A stretch of DNA of 64,000 nt from NCBI GenBank assembly GCA_039707465.1, contig CM077645.1, positions 166,402,003-166,466,002 on the forward strand. Reading direction: 5' to 3'. The notes under the pieces were generated by a model that saw only the letters and a program-made list of their open reading frames with translations, searched no databases and was not told the DNA's origin. A program made the translations under genes and the position numbers. This document shows, piece after piece, positions 35,731 through 46,995 of this stretch (position 1 is its first letter; each line of letters opens with the position of its first letter). The DNA is from Rhabdophis nuchalis (lineage: Eukaryota > Chordata > Lepidosauria > Squamata > Natricidae).

Positions 35731-37645
35731 TGCTTTATGGAACAGTATGCAAGTCTAAGTGCTATTGCATTGTTATATATGCATAAGTTTCCGATAATCT
35801 CAGGACTTTCCACTACAGCTCTAACAATTTAATATTTTCTTACTCCTGCAATTTTTTTTTAAGATTCATAGTTTTTAACTTTATGTCTGTTTCACCCAAT
35901 GAAAAAATATTACTTATTGTAGGATATTGATAGTGTCAATATTCTGTAACAAAACTAAAGTTTATTTTTCCAATAATTAATCCCATCCTAGCAAGTGACT
36001 GAAACAACTGTTAATGCCAAATGTTATACTATTTATATGATGATACAATACAGCTTTTTCTTTATTGGCAACAATAAAAGAGATACATATAAGTACATGT
36101 AATAAATAACTGTATGCAAGATACATCCATCATTTCTAGAAAGAATATATATGTCATATTGCAGAAGCTTAGTATATACAAACTGTTTTACAAAATTGGA
36201 CTGCTTATATTCACCAACCAAATCTAAGTATAATGCAATCATATTGTTGCTGCCACAACACATCTGCAGTGCTAGTATAAAACAATATTGCATAGTGATA
36301 GTAATCTGCTGTATCTAGAGTAATAAAGTACTGATGCACCAAGAGATCTTATGATTAGTTTATATAGATAGACATTACCTTCCCAACTTGCTAGGAATAC
36401 AGAGAAAGCCTTACACTTTAGAAAATATCAGGGTTTCAATAACAAAACTGGTTATTTTGGATTCCTTATCTGTAGTGAATCTGTGTAATGTTTCTGTCTG
36501 TGCAAAATGAATAAAATTATGGCTTTTCTATGGCTGCCCTACAGTACTGCTTATATTTATGCCAAAGCAGTCATTTCAAATAAGTACAGAATAACAACAT
36601 ATCTATAATAACAACAAAATAATAGCCCTTTCTTTCTATATTATGGAAACCTAGGCTTTGATTAACTTCAAATGGCCTGTTTTCTAATTGTTAAATGACA
36701 GCTTGGCACCACCAAGCTTACACTCCATTTACACACCACTCTCCTTTTCCTCAAGTTTGAGCATTCCTTCTCAGGCCTTTTTCTACTGAATAGTAATGTA
36801 ATCTGCTGCACTTATCCATGCAAGTCTTTAATAGAGTATGATAATTTATGCAACAATGTTTTAAATGATATTTTGTAATGTATAGCTAAAAACAATCACA
36901 AATAATTCCACACCAAAGAAGAAAAACAGAATCCCATTGTTAATTTGCAATTATCTCTTTATATTATTGCTATTTATGCTATTGCTTAAAAACAAGAGTT
37001 GGTGGTAAGAACAGACTGATTATATAAACACGACTCAGATAAAATACCAAGTTTTAAAGATATTTTTAGCCCATTCAAAATCATAACAACTAGTTTGTGA
37101 TAGTTGAAAACAGGTTAACTATTGAATTAAGTGTAGCTTTATTTATAAATAGGTCAGTCTAAAGGACTACATTTAATTTCAAACAGGCTATATAGGAGAG
37201 AAAGATAACAAAAATTTGAACAAGTACAGCAAATTATTCTTACCTAATACCATGATACATTTATTTATAACTTTGTATCTCATAAGGAGTACTAATTATA
37301 CTTTATAGAGCTCCTGCGGGAAAAAATAAACACATTCGCAATGTGGATTTTACACCTCGTTTTATACCATATGGGCATTCTGTAATATTATAGCTTTTTT
37401 AAATTAAAAAGTCCAGTAAAAACAAAGGTAATTAGCTCAACTAACATAGAATAACTGTAAAATTGTATTTAGATTATTATTTTTCAACAAAAATAAATTA
37501 AAATAAGCCAACTCAGAATTTGATCTGTCTTCATAAAATAAGAAAAAACATGAAAAGTTACCAAATTGTTCAAAAATTATTAATAAGGATCGATGTAATT
37601 TTTAATGTTTCAATAACATGGTAAGTTTCAGAATTCACCACTAAT
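35731..37645. other. About 1.9 kb of AT-rich single-copy DNA
   Basis: No protein family, RNA gene or TE could be recognised. Weak TA-rich runs occur throughout. Confidence 0.5.
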
Positions 37646-37946
37646 CAGGGGTGAAATCTACTTATTTTCACTACCGGTACGCAAATGTGAGCATGCATGT
37701 GCAGAATGTCAGAAACGGACGTGATGTTGTCTGGAAGGGTAGGCGGAGTCTGCTACTGAGTGCGCCTGCAAAGGTAAGTAGAACAGCGAAGGGGGAGGGA
37801 ATCCACTGTGCCACACGATTTAGATTACCTAGAAAGCAGGAAATCCTGCTTTATAGCTAATATAAATCACATGTCACAGCTGATTGTCAGAAATACTGGT
37901 TCGCCCGAACCAGTGGCATTTTTTTTACTGCAGCATTTCACCCCTG
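37646..37946 (+). mobile_element. hAT-like MITE, 301 bp
   Basis: Ends CAGGGGTGAAATCTACTTAT and GCAGCATTTCACCCCTG; the outer 12-13 bases pair as inverted repeats. Inner ACTACCGGTACGC and ACTGGTTCGCCCGAACCAGT blocks are typical of squamate elements of this kind. Flanks CCACTAAT (37638-37645) and CCACTATC (37947-37954) match at 6 of 8. Confidence 0.82.
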
Positions 37947-37954
37947 CCACTATC

Positions 37955-38768
37955 TATTGATAATTTTCCCGATAACTATTGGGGATTCTGTTGTGTAAAA
38001 TAATTTGTTGGAAATGTAATCAGTTCTGCATCTATTGTGTTTAATCCACCTTTGTATTGCTTTGTCCTAACTTAAAACTGCCTTCTCTAAAGATATGACA
38101 TCCTTGCTTGAAATATGCCTTTAATTCCCTCTTGGCTTGACATATCTAGCTTACGTGAAAATGTATTCTTGCCCATCATTGTCCAACATTTACAACTCGG
38201 TTTAGCTCTTTTTTTCTCTGTAATGCTCAAGATAGCAAATAATAATTTATTGTGGGCTATTAGGATAATTTGGACAACATAACAGCCTCATGCATAACAG
38301 CCTAGTATTGGAGAAAAATAGCTCCTATAAATACTTATATATGGCTTAATAAAATATTGTATTAAAATGGACAAGTTCATTGTGATTCATATTCTGTGGT
38401 TTTTTTTTAAATTGCTGTTAAGATATGTTATGCAATAAATTGAAAAGTGGGTAATAAAAAAATAAGGGTTTAGTTTTGGGGGAGAAATGCAACAATCTGA
38501 ATAAATGTAAGAGACACATTACTCTATCAGGTGACATTAATAGATGGATAAAGAGATGAAAAATGATTGGCTCACTGAGAGTCCTGAAAAGAAATAAAGT
38601 TATTATTAATCTTATGGTTTAAATATAAGTCTATTTGCACATATACATGGAAAAGGAACGAACAGAAAAACATAATTAACTTGATTGCTTATGATGAAAG
38701 AATGAAACAATTACAAAAATGTAACAATACAGGTTACAAATATGGGACACTTTTATTAATGTTAACAA
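37955..38768. other. Single-copy DNA, no gene seen
   Basis: Featureless AT-rich spacer ahead of a CR1 fragment. Confidence 0.5.
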
Positions 38769-39369
38769 TGTACAATACAATACAATAGCCGAGTTTGAAG
38801 GGACCTTGTAGGTCTTCTAGTCCAATCCCCTGCGTGGGCAGGAACCTTATACCATTTCAGACAAATGGCTATCTAACATCTTTTTAAAGACTTCCAGGGT
38901 TGGGGCATTCACAACTTCTGGAGGCAAGCTGTTCCAGAGGTTAATTGTTCTAACTGTCAGGAAATTTCTCCTTAGTTCCAAGTTGCTTCTCTCCTTGATT
39001 AGTTTCCACCCATTGCTTCTTGTCCTGTCCCCAGGTGCCTTGGAGAATAGTTTGGCTCCCTCTTCTCTGTGGCACCCTATGAGATATCGGAACACTGCTA
39101 TCATGTCTCCCCTGGTCCTTCTCTTCATCAAACTAGACATACCCAGCTCCTGCAACCGTTCTTCATATGTTTTAGTCTCCAGTTCCCTAATCTTCTTGGT
39201 TGCTGTTCTCTGCACTCTTTCCAGAGTCTCCACGTCTTTTCTACATCATTTCTACAAAACTGTATGCAGTATTTCCAAGTGTGGCCTTACCAAGGCACTA
39301 TACAGTGGCATTAACACTTCACGTGATCTAGATTCTATCCCTCTGTTTATGCAGCCTAGAACTGTATTT
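38769..39369 (-). mobile_element. CR1 LINE, 5'-truncated 3' end
   Basis: Minus-strand CR1. The tail is a short ACAAT array (38769-38786); the 3' UTR follows, then the ORF2 end at 38847-39233. Readable residues: METLERVQRTATKKIRELETKTYEERLQ, MSSLMKRRTRGDMIAVFRYLIG and LWNSLPPEVVNAPTLEVFKKMLDSHLSEMV. It corresponds to about the last 150 residues of the CR1 ORF2 at 62303-64000 and ends at CCTAGAACTGTATTT (39369), where the longer copy continues. A few bases differ near 39240-39255 and break the frame upstream. The RT core is absent. Confidence 0.93.
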
Positions 39370-39778
39370 TGAAAAAAGCACATTATACACAGAAGAAAAA
39401 TACATGAAGGTAATAAGAATAAAAGAAGAATGACTGCAGGAAAGTAAAATCCAAAGCATTTTGTTGTTTTGTATTAGAAGTATTAGAAAATAAATTCCTC
39501 TTGCAACAACATGAATGAAAAGTGGCCATAAGGAAGGATTATATGAAAGCAGCTTTGAAAAGAGTCACTTTAATAAAGTGTTACAGAAGTGTGCTAAGAT
39601 ACAGTAAAGGAAAACATGCTTGATGAAAGTATAACTTGAAAAAAGCTATGGAGAGAAAAGATGTATATCTGAAAATACCGCCCCCCCAAAAAATGAAGAC
39701 ACACATATATATGCTGGAATACAACAAGACCAGCACAGGGAAAAATATACGAAAACACACACACACACACATGTATAG
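39370..39778. other. Spacer ending in an (AC)n run
   Basis: No gene. (AC)n at 39754-39771 lies just before the tandem/inverted SINE complex. Confidence 0.55.
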
Positions 39779-39864
39779 TGTCACAACACCTGGTAAGCCC
39801 CAAATATGGGAGGGATCAGAACTGCTTCCCTTCTCTGTCTTTCGTCTCACCCTAGGAGCCATCC
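39779..39864 (+). repeat. First copy of an 86-bp block repeated at 40099-40184
   Basis: TGTCACAACACCTGGTAAGC...CACCCTAGGAGCCATCC recurs at 40099-40184 with few differences (for example ACCTGG versus ACCCTGG, and GGATCAG versus GGAGCAG). The second copy sits at the centre of the large inverted repeat, so this looks like a partial duplicate of the same SINE-associated unit. Confidence 0.85.
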
Positions 39865-39908
39865 AGGCAGAAAACTATTTTTTTGTTGCCTTTGTTATAT
39901 TTGTGTTA

Positions 39909-40098
39909 CGTTTGTGCTGATAAATAAATAAAACAAAACTAGGATAGATCTATTTCAAACTATTTAGCTCTCATCAGCTAGCCATACCCCTCCTGGGATT
40001 TGAACCTTGGAAGTATTAGATGTGAGGCACTTGTAATTGCCACTAGGCCACAGGTTCTCCTCCTTGATCAGCTGAGCCAGGGGAATAAGTATATATTG
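39909..40098 (-). mobile_element. tRNA-derived SINE, left copy
   Basis: Read on the minus strand it has a pol III A-box-like TGGCCTAGTGGCAATTAC, a B-box-like GGTTCAAATCC (plus-strand GGATTTGAACC at 39996-40006), a body with GGTATGGCTAGCTGATGAG and a TTTATTTATTTATCAGCAC tail at 39909. It does not fold as a whole tRNA. Family name unknown to me. Confidence 0.78.
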
Positions 40099-40187
40099 TG
40101 TCACAACACCCTGGTATGCCCCAAATATGGGAGGGAGCAGAACTGCTTCCCTTTTCTGTCTTTCGGCTCACCCTAGGAGCCATCCAT

Positions 40188-40403
40188 ATTTGGGGCATAC
40201 CAGGGTGTTGTGACACAATATATACTTATTTCCCTGGCTCAGCTGATCAGGAGAAGAACCTGTGGCCTAGTGGCAATTACAACTGTCTCACATGTAATAC
40301 TTCCCAGGTTCAAATCCCAGTAAGGGTATGGCTAGCTGATGATAACTAAATAGTTTGAAATAGATCTATACTAGTCTCCCTTTATTTATTTATCAGCACA
40401 AAC

Positions 40404-40404
<1 letters not shown>
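40188..40404 (+). mobile_element. tRNA-derived SINE, right copy
   Basis: Forward copy of the same SINE. A-box-like TGTGGCCTAGTGGCAATTAC begins at 40261, the B-box GGTTCAAATCC is at 40307-40317, and the tail TTTATTTATTTATCAGCAC is at 40381-40399. A long (TC)n(AC)n microsatellite starts directly after its last bases. Confidence 0.8.

Positions 40405-40479
<75 letters not shown>
40405..40479. repeat. (TC)n(AC)n compound microsatellite
   Basis: About 23 TC units (40405-40450) followed by about 15 AC units (40450-40479), directly after the SINE tail. Confidence 0.95.
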
Positions 40480-40482
<3 letters not shown>

Positions 40483-41193
40483 CAATTGTAAAGAATGTAG
40501 CCAAAAAAGTACAAGTACAATAGTTATGATTATTGGGCAAAGAAAATCAGGCTGACTACTTGGGGTGGGGGGGAATCTGAGTTCCCCAGATGGGAGCCAA
40601 GCTCTCAAGCTGGGCTACAAGTGCCAACAGACTCCCACAAGCACCAATCCAACAATGCTTTTTAGTGCAGTTGGGATAATTTAGATTATATTTGGTCAGT
40701 CAGAATCATAACTCTCCATATAATACCAAAAATGACTGCATTTGCTTTTTTTTTTTGCATTTTTACCTGCTTCATGAAAGGTTTTTGTACACCTATTACT
40801 TGAATATAACCTGATTCCAACCCCCAGAACATAAGAGAGATTTACAGAGCAGTTTTGATGAAAAAAATATAAAGTTTTGGAACCAGATGAAAAGGAGCCT
40901 CCAGCAGAGTGAGTTGTATAAAGAATAAAAGCAATGCAATAATTTGGGATGAAATCAAAATGAGGGAATGCTGGAAGGCATAATTTGAAGATTGGTATGA
41001 ATACAGTATAAAAGTGATATGTTGAAGAGTTGAATTGAAATATATGCTATAAATGTTAGTATCCAAGAAAAAAAAATTATGAAAAGGAAGTAATACTTTG
41101 TGTTGAAAAATGGCAAGCCTATAGATACAGGGAAGTAGTGTACCTGAAGAAATGCTAAAATATGGATGTGGTTTGTTTATGGAACGATTGACT
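40480..41193. other. Single-copy DNA, no gene seen
   Basis: Only short frames. A T-run is at 40746-40757. Confidence 0.5.
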
Positions 41194-41880
41194 TAATAAT
41201 AATAATAATAATAGCTAAATTTATTGACCGCTCCCTCTCCCCACAGGGACTCGGGGCGGTGCACAGGGGAAATAAAAACAATAAATATACAACATACATA
41301 GCAAAATTAAAACAGATTAAATTAATTCCTGTGCTAAAATCCCATTAACTAAAAATCCCCATACATTTAAAAACCCATAGAGAGAGAGACTACCCTAGGC
41401 CGGCCAGGCGGAAAAGATGAGTCTTCAATTTCAAGCGGAAGGAGCGGAGGTCCCTGGTCGTTCTAATATCGGGGGGAAGGTCGTTCCAGAGGGCCGGGCC
41501 CGCCACAGAGAGAGCCCTTCCCCTGGACGTCGCCCGCTGACAAAGTCTAGTGGACGGCACCCGGAGAAGTCCCTCTCTGTGGGAGCGAATCGGCCGTGAG
41601 GATGTGTGAGGCAGGATCCGATCCTGCAGGTAGCTAGGTCCCGAGCCATGGAGCGCTTTAAAGATGATAGTTAACACCTTGAAGCGCACCTGGAAGATGA
41701 CAGGCAGCCAGTGCAGCTCGCGCAAGAGCGGTGTAATGTGGGTAAACCTAGTGGTTCCCATGATTGCTCGCGCGGCTGCATTCTGAACTAACTGAAGCCT
41801 CCGGGTGCACTTCAAGGGGAGCCCCATGTAGAGAGAGTTACAATAGTCCAGTCGGGATGTCACGAGGGCATGAGTGACTT
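41194..41880 (-). mobile_element. L2-like LINE 3' end (copy D)
   Basis: Minus strand. An AAT tail (41194-41211) is followed by the 3' UTR with CCACAGGGACTCGGGGCGG. The ORF2 end is readable from about 41880 down to 41390: [103 protein letters not shown]. It follows copy A word for word over most of its length, so both belong to one subfamily. Truncation is sharp at TGAGTGACTT (about 41880). The frame that seems to start at 42040 includes flanking DNA. Confidence 0.92.
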
Positions 41881-42234
41881 GTTTAATATACAAACATATG
41901 TGCTTGATGATTAAAAGAATACTGTCATTGTTTTCTTTTTCAAGAGTAAAGGTAAAAATTATAGGGTGTTTCACATTCCTGGGTATGTGTTTCATGATGT
42001 TCTGATTGATAGGCGATAACGAACAGATTAGGACATGCACATTAGGGAATCCTTATGTTAGGTCAAATAATTGCAGACATAGTTTTGATTTTTGGCAAAT
42101 CACTGAGAAATATATGGACACGAGGAAGTGCTCTGATTTAGTTGGAAAAACATGACAAATTGAATAGGTTTGAATTATGAAATCTTTTGCATGAATATGG
42201 AGTTTATGGTTGTAGATTAAGCTGGATGCAATGC
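41881..42234. other. Single-copy spacer, no gene seen
   Basis: Between an L2-like fragment and a SINE; nothing recognised. Confidence 0.5.
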
Positions 42235-42246
42235 AAGAATGTCTTA

Positions 42247-42471
42247 AAGGTAAAGGTTCCCGTCACACATATGTGCTAGTCATTCCTGACTCTAGGGGGT
42301 GGTACTTATCTCCATTTCAAAGCCAAAGAGTCAGCACTATCCAAAGAAGTCTCTGTGATCATGTGGGATCTCACTCCATTATGCAGTGCTAGGGATTTGA
42401 ACCGCTGAACTGCCAACCTTTCTGATAGACAAACTCAGCGTCCTAGCCACTGAGCCACTGTGTCCCTTTTT
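42247..42471 (-). mobile_element. Sauria-type tRNA-derived SINE with 12-bp target duplication
   Basis: Minus strand. The tail is AAAGG/TAAAGG (42247-42258), then the LINE-like 3' segment with CACATATGTGCTAGTC and GACTCTAGGGGGTGG. The tRNA-like head is at the right: GGGATTTGAACCGCTGAAC (B box) and CCTAGCCACTGAGCCAC (A box). The middle is shortened compared with the copy at 60079. Flanks AAGAATGTCTTA (42235-42246) and AAGGATGTCTTA (42472-42483) match at 11 of 12, a clear retroposition signature. The family name is from memory of the ACCTTT-type tail. Confidence 0.85.
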
Positions 42472-42483
42472 AAGGATGTCTTA

Positions 42484-43419
42484 GGTCCTCTTAATTCTTT
42501 TATGTTTGCCTGTTTGCCAAAAGAAGCAAAAATAGCTGCGTACAAAAGTGCTTCTGCCCACTTTATTTAATGGAAGCTACTATTCAAGGTATTATTCAAG
42601 CAATAGTATAAAGAATAAGTTGGGGAGAGGTAAACAAAGGTGTACTGAATATAAAAATAAGAAAATAGTACAAAAAAGTATGTTCAATAATATAGTGATC
42701 AAATGAGGATCAAATAAAATTAATAAATATATGAAGGAAGAGTAAATTACTCCAAAGGAAGGGAAAGATCAGCCAGAAACTGGATTTACTTTGTTTTTTT
42801 CTTGAAGCCATTTTACTTCTCATCCAAGAAGCTTCCAAACCAGCAAGAAAATTGGCATTGAAGCAATCCTCAAAAGAAGAGATATGAGAAATTTAAAGAA
42901 CATGAGACAATGTATGAGATGTTGGAACTATATGACAGAATTAAGATTCTTTCAAGTGTAGAAAAGTAAGGAGATATACAATTAATGCTACTAGTGTATA
43001 TTAGATTATTCCTAGTAAGGTTTCCTTTCTTTTTCTTATATCTTGCCTTTAATTTATTTTGTTTTGTGCTTCTCATTTTCTTTCAGCTTAATTGGAAGGA
43101 AGTAGTGCAATTGTCATGACTGTATGTGTAAATGGATGTCATCCCAACTATGCAGAGGAAAGCAGAAATAAAACTGCTGTTCTCATGCACCACATTTCAT
43201 TTCAGGCTAGTCCCATTGTGAGCTTCTCATTTAGTCAAATGAACCCAGTGTATATCTACAGATCACATATTTACTCTAAAGAGAAAGTGTGAAGAGTCAA
43301 ATACTCAGTGCTGAAATTAGACTGAAAGGGACAAGCTTCCTACTATCTACCTCATTTCTCCTGGAATTGGCAATATTCTCCAGGTTGCTGAAGAAGGTTG
43401 GTTGAAGAAGCATTCCAGG
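42484..43419. other. Single-copy DNA, no gene seen
   Basis: AT-rich; reading frames are short and unsupported. Confidence 0.5.
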
Positions 43420-43427
43420 AATATAGT

Positions 43428-43722
43428 CAGGGGTGGGATTCTACCGGTTCGGACCAGTTTGGGAGAACCAGTAGCTCAGACAATCAGCTGGGAGCAAACC
43501 AGTTGTCCCTCACAATCAGATTAGCCCACCCGCCTGCCCTCACTATTTCCCTACCTTTATCTTCTCAGCTGATTCGCTCAGCAGAGCAGATTGCCCCGCG
43601 AATCAGCTGTGTTACTCCTCTGAAGAAACCTGGAAGTGAAGATTTCTTCAAACTGTACATGCGCGTACAGCAAATTGGGAGGTCAACAAACCGATTGTTA
43701 CACCAGGAGGATCCCACCATTG
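43428..43722 (+). mobile_element. hAT-like MITE, 295 bp
   Basis: Starts CAGGGGTGGGATTCTACCGG and ends GGATCCCACCATTG. Inner TACCGGTTCGGACCAG is typical of squamate elements with CCGGTTC blocks. Flanks AATATAGT (43420-43427) and GATATAGT (43723-43730) match at 7 of 8. The 114-residue frame across it is a translation of the repeat. Confidence 0.87.
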
Positions 43723-43730
43723 GATATAGT

Positions 43731-45562
43731 GACATCATATGAGGAGAATGATAGGGTAATCAGGAGGAATAAGAACATCTGACACTCCCCTTCTCAACCT
43801 TACTTTCAGGTTTTTCAATTTCAAATAACAATATTTAAAAAGAGGCTGAATTAACTGTTTAATCACCATTAATTTATCTATCATTTTAGACATGTCTTAA
43901 TATTTTATTTAAAAACAGTTTTTCATCAAAGTAAAGGAGACTCTTAAATGTCTCACTTTAGAGATCAACAAAATATTTTCCTTTCCTTTCAGATCAGTCT
44001 TGCTTCATATGTCATTAAAACTATATAAACTACTCTAATGACATTGTATGTCCAAATGGTTAAATTTTCTTTTCTACCATTCATTTAAAGTGAAAGTATT
44101 TCTAGCATCTCACAGATGCAAATAGCACAGACAGATTTACTTTAATTTCAAACAGCAGCTTTTTTGAAGCAGACTAATAAATTACCATAGTCGAATCCCC
44201 TATTGAACTTCTGGAAAGGGCTGTAAATATATTTAGCAACCTGCTGCATAAACATAACTAACTTTCAACTAGGACTGATGTCTTTTAGAAACTGTGTTAG
44301 TTATGTTAGAAAGTAGAGAAAGGATTCAGAAAATGCATTTGATTGCCTATTTTCATCTGGAAAAAAATAGGTGTATTGCTCATATCACAGCCAATTTTGT
44401 TTTCTTCAAATAAAACCTCTTAACTACTTAAACTTTCTTTAAGAGACAAGATTAGTGGATCTGATTCATGTAATGCTGATTTATTTTGAAATAAATATCC
44501 TATAAAATTTGGCAAGACCATATTCAATACAAAAACACTCAGTTTTAAAACAGTTGCTTCCTTTAGTCTGGACTGTAGATGCAGAGCTGTGCAAAATAGA
44601 TCTAACACAGCCATCTCATTCATGGGACAGCTGTTTTGAGCAGCTTGTACATAATACAAAATGTGACTGTTCCAGTTCTTTTGGCTTGGATTTATTTTGG
44701 GTAGAATTTGTTTGAGGTGTTCCATGCCATTTTAGGTGCTGTTATTGGAAGCTGTCTTGCTCCCATAACAAAAGATTGGGATGTAATGTCTGGAAATCTT
44801 CAGCCTCAGCCAAAACAAACCAGTCATATCTCTAATACTACTGCCTTAGCTTGGTGGCATTTTGGAGCAAAACAACAGGTATTTAAGCAGCAGATGGCAT
44901 GGTGAGCAATCAACTGGATTTCCCACTGGACAGGTGCTTCTGCTGGTCTGTTAGTGACTCGGAGTAACTATTTGCCTACATGCAGGCAACAGTCTGAGGC
45001 AACTGTCAAGAGCCTTGACTCCAGTTTTAGAAAAGATTTTCTTGGGAGGTTTAGTTACACTTTTGATTTAGTGTAGTGAGGTAATTATGTTTAGATGGAA
45101 ATAAAGAGAAAGACCACTCCACCCATCCCCTGCTTTTGAAATCAATCTCCTTCTGAGTTTAAAATAACCCCCCCCCTCCTTTTATTATTTTTTTAAAGGT
45201 TCCTTAAAAAGTTTGCTTGCTAGTTTGGGGGAAGTTTTCAATTAATTTTGTGGGTAGGTGCACTGGCCCTGATAGTCTCCTGCTTACTAGACACATGCAT
45301 CAGAGTCCCTTTTATGTTTGTGGGTATTTTTTAAGCCTTTCTTCTAAGGCTGTTCACCACTCCCACCTCCCAGTTTAGGACTAAATACATACATCAAACA
45401 AAATCTCTCTTTCAATAAAACACTACTGAATACACAATAGCTGGGAATTAAGTCAGTTAAATAGGTCTTGAGAGGAAGGGCAGTAAGAAGGGATACAGTA
45501 CTGATTGACTTGCTATGTCTAGATAGGCACTCTGGGATCCTATTGATGCCACCTATGGTGTA
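43731..45562. other. About 1.8 kb of single-copy DNA
   Basis: No gene. The even-composition block at 44500-44900 is free of recognisable repeats; it is open on both strands for short lengths but has no family signature. Confidence 0.45.
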
Positions 45563-45675
45563 GTTTGTTTGTTTGTTTGTTTGTTTGTTTGTTTGTTTGC
45601 TTGCTTGCTTGCTTGCTTTGCTTGCTTGCTTGCTTTGCTTGCTTGCTTGCTTGCTTGCGTGCTTGCGTGCTTGCG

Positions 45676-45742
<67 letters not shown>
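45563..45742. repeat. (GTTT)n(GCTT)n microsatellite with TGCG variants
   Basis: GTTT units (45563-45598) pass into about 35 GCTT units with two TTTG-length slips and a block of GCGTGCTT variants near 45657-45677. It is the expanded tail of the minus-strand SINE at 45743-45930. The Cys/Leu-rich frames are translations of the array. Confidence 0.95.
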
Positions 45743-45930
45743 AACATTGGTATCCTGCCTTTTCTTCAGGAACTCAAGTCAGTCTGCATACACATCTCCT
45801 TTAATTTTCCTCTACAATATCTAACATATGAGGTAGGCTGGGCTGGGACAGAGTGACTGGCAAGTCACCCAGTGAGCTCCCATGGCTGAAGGTGAACTTC
45901 CATCTTAACCATTATACCACACTAATGTGC
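45743..45930 (-). mobile_element. tRNA-derived SINE with LINE-like 3' end
   Basis: Read from the right on the minus strand: an A-box-like TGGTATAATGGTTAAG (plus-strand CTTAACCATTATACCA, about 45905-45920), then CAGCCATGGGAGCTCACTGG, AGTCACTCTGTCCCAGCC, and a 3' end with AGAAAAGGCAGGATACCAAT next to the microsatellite. This order is typical of an amniote tRNA-SINE with a GGCGGGATAAAAAT tail. The B-box region is lost. The exact family is not known to me. Confidence 0.65.
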
Positions 45931-46896
45931 ATGTGTTTGTTTTGCTGCTAAGGTATGTTTGAACTTATTGGTTTGCGAATCTGTTTGCTACAGTTCTTCA
46001 ATCTGTTAGCACCACAGGTCCAAAAAGGAGATATTTTGATGAGCAAAGAAATGTACATGACTCATAATTTCCATCTTGTTCTCTTAAATCTATCTACTTT
46101 ACATTTAAGAAGTCAGGCAGTGAACCAATGTTTCCTACACTGGTGCTTCTCTCCCGAATGGCAACATTTATTTTCTTTCTTTTTCTAATCTTCTTTGACA
46201 TAAACTGAAATTGTACAATCAGCCCTTTCCTTCTGCATTTTAGGAAGTTTGGATAATCCCAGATGATCCTTCAATACAGGGAGGCTGGAGATTTAAAATT
46301 GCCTTAGTCATAAGGTTGGATATTTTGATTGCTGTTAATGTTTTCATATGTAACTCTTTGTTCCATCAGAATATTTCCAGCTGCTAATTTTTAACAGATT
46401 GTAAACCTTACTCCCAATGGTTTTAAAAGCAGTATTGAGTTTATTCCAATAATACATGCCCAAAGTGACAAAAGAGTGATTAATTTTACCCCATCAAGAT
46501 AAAGGTGCAATTGAGGCACAAGATGGATTTGTGTGAAGGCTTTCTTAGCTACAGCTGCCACCTGTACTTTTTCCAGGAGTTGAGAGATTAATAAGATTCC
46601 TACATTATATCAGTCATAAAGAGGGAAATTTAACCCCATATGGAAGCCAAGATGAAATGTTCCCAGCCCAGAGAGGTCAACCCTTCCCCTGTCAACACTG
46701 ACAAGACCCAACCACAGAGAAAGGAGAATTGTGAGTGGAATGTGCACCTGGAGGAGAATCTTGGCAGCCCAGAACTTTCTCAGGGAGGAGACGGTACATT
46801 CCAGAGAGAAGCCCAAATTAAGAGATTGCAAAATCCCAGGATGGATGGGGAAGAGAAAAAGTGGTTCAGAGTATCCTTAGGCTAGAATATCACATG
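45931..46896. other. Mostly single-copy DNA, possible diverged L2-like remnant at 46440-46600
   Basis: GGCTTTCTTAGCTACAGCTG, followed by CCACCTGTACTTTTTCCAGG (about 46537-46580), resembles the minus-strand L2-like word CGCCCTCCTGGCTACGGCTG, then TCACTTGATCTTCCATGG of copy A. That makes an old L2-like fragment plausible but not certain. The frame at 46640-46885 has no family resemblance. Confidence 0.35.
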
Positions 46897-46995
46897 GTAT
46901 ATTTATTTATTTATTTATTTATTTATTTATTTGTTTGTTTGTTTGTTTGTTTGTTTGTTTGTTTGTTCAACTTACATGCCACCCATCTCACCTAA
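46897..46995 (-). mobile_element. LINE-type 3' tail with (TTTA)n(TTTG)n
   Basis: About eight TTTA and nine TTTG units (46900-46967) followed by CAACTTACATGCCACCCATC. On the minus strand this is GATGGGTGGCATGTAAGTTG plus an A-rich tetranucleotide tail, the usual end of a squamate LINE or SINE. The body is absent. Confidence 0.65.

Larger units (their letters stand above)
39909..40404. repeat. Large inverted repeat: two head-to-head tRNA-like SINE copies
   Basis: The left arm 39909-40130 is the reverse complement of the right arm 40184-40404, separated by 53 nt. The outer ends match exactly (CGTTTGTGCTGATAAATAAA against TTTATTTATCAGCACAAACG), as do the inner ends (GTATGCCCCAAATATGG against CCATATTTGGGGCATAC), with scattered mismatches between. 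Each arm holds a tRNA-like SINE with a TTTATTTATT tail at the outer end. As DNA or RNA it could form a stem of more than 200 bp. Confidence 0.92.

Noticed and set aside
35557..35832. A 91-residue plus-strand frame
   Set aside because: Antisense to a Bov-B/RTE fragment, whose peptides are readable on the minus strand.
40261..40320. Possible tRNA gene near the inverted repeat
   Set aside because: Boxes present but no cloverleaf, and an identical inverted copy with a SINE tail lies next to it.
45553..45856. Cys/Leu-rich and Ala/Ser/Lys/Gln-rich frames
   Set aside because: Translations of the (GTTT)n(GCTT)n array; open in several frames at once.
46640..46885. An 81-residue hydrophilic frame as a possible exon
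   Set aside because: No family resemblance; it may overlap an old retroelement remnant, but evidence is lacking either way.
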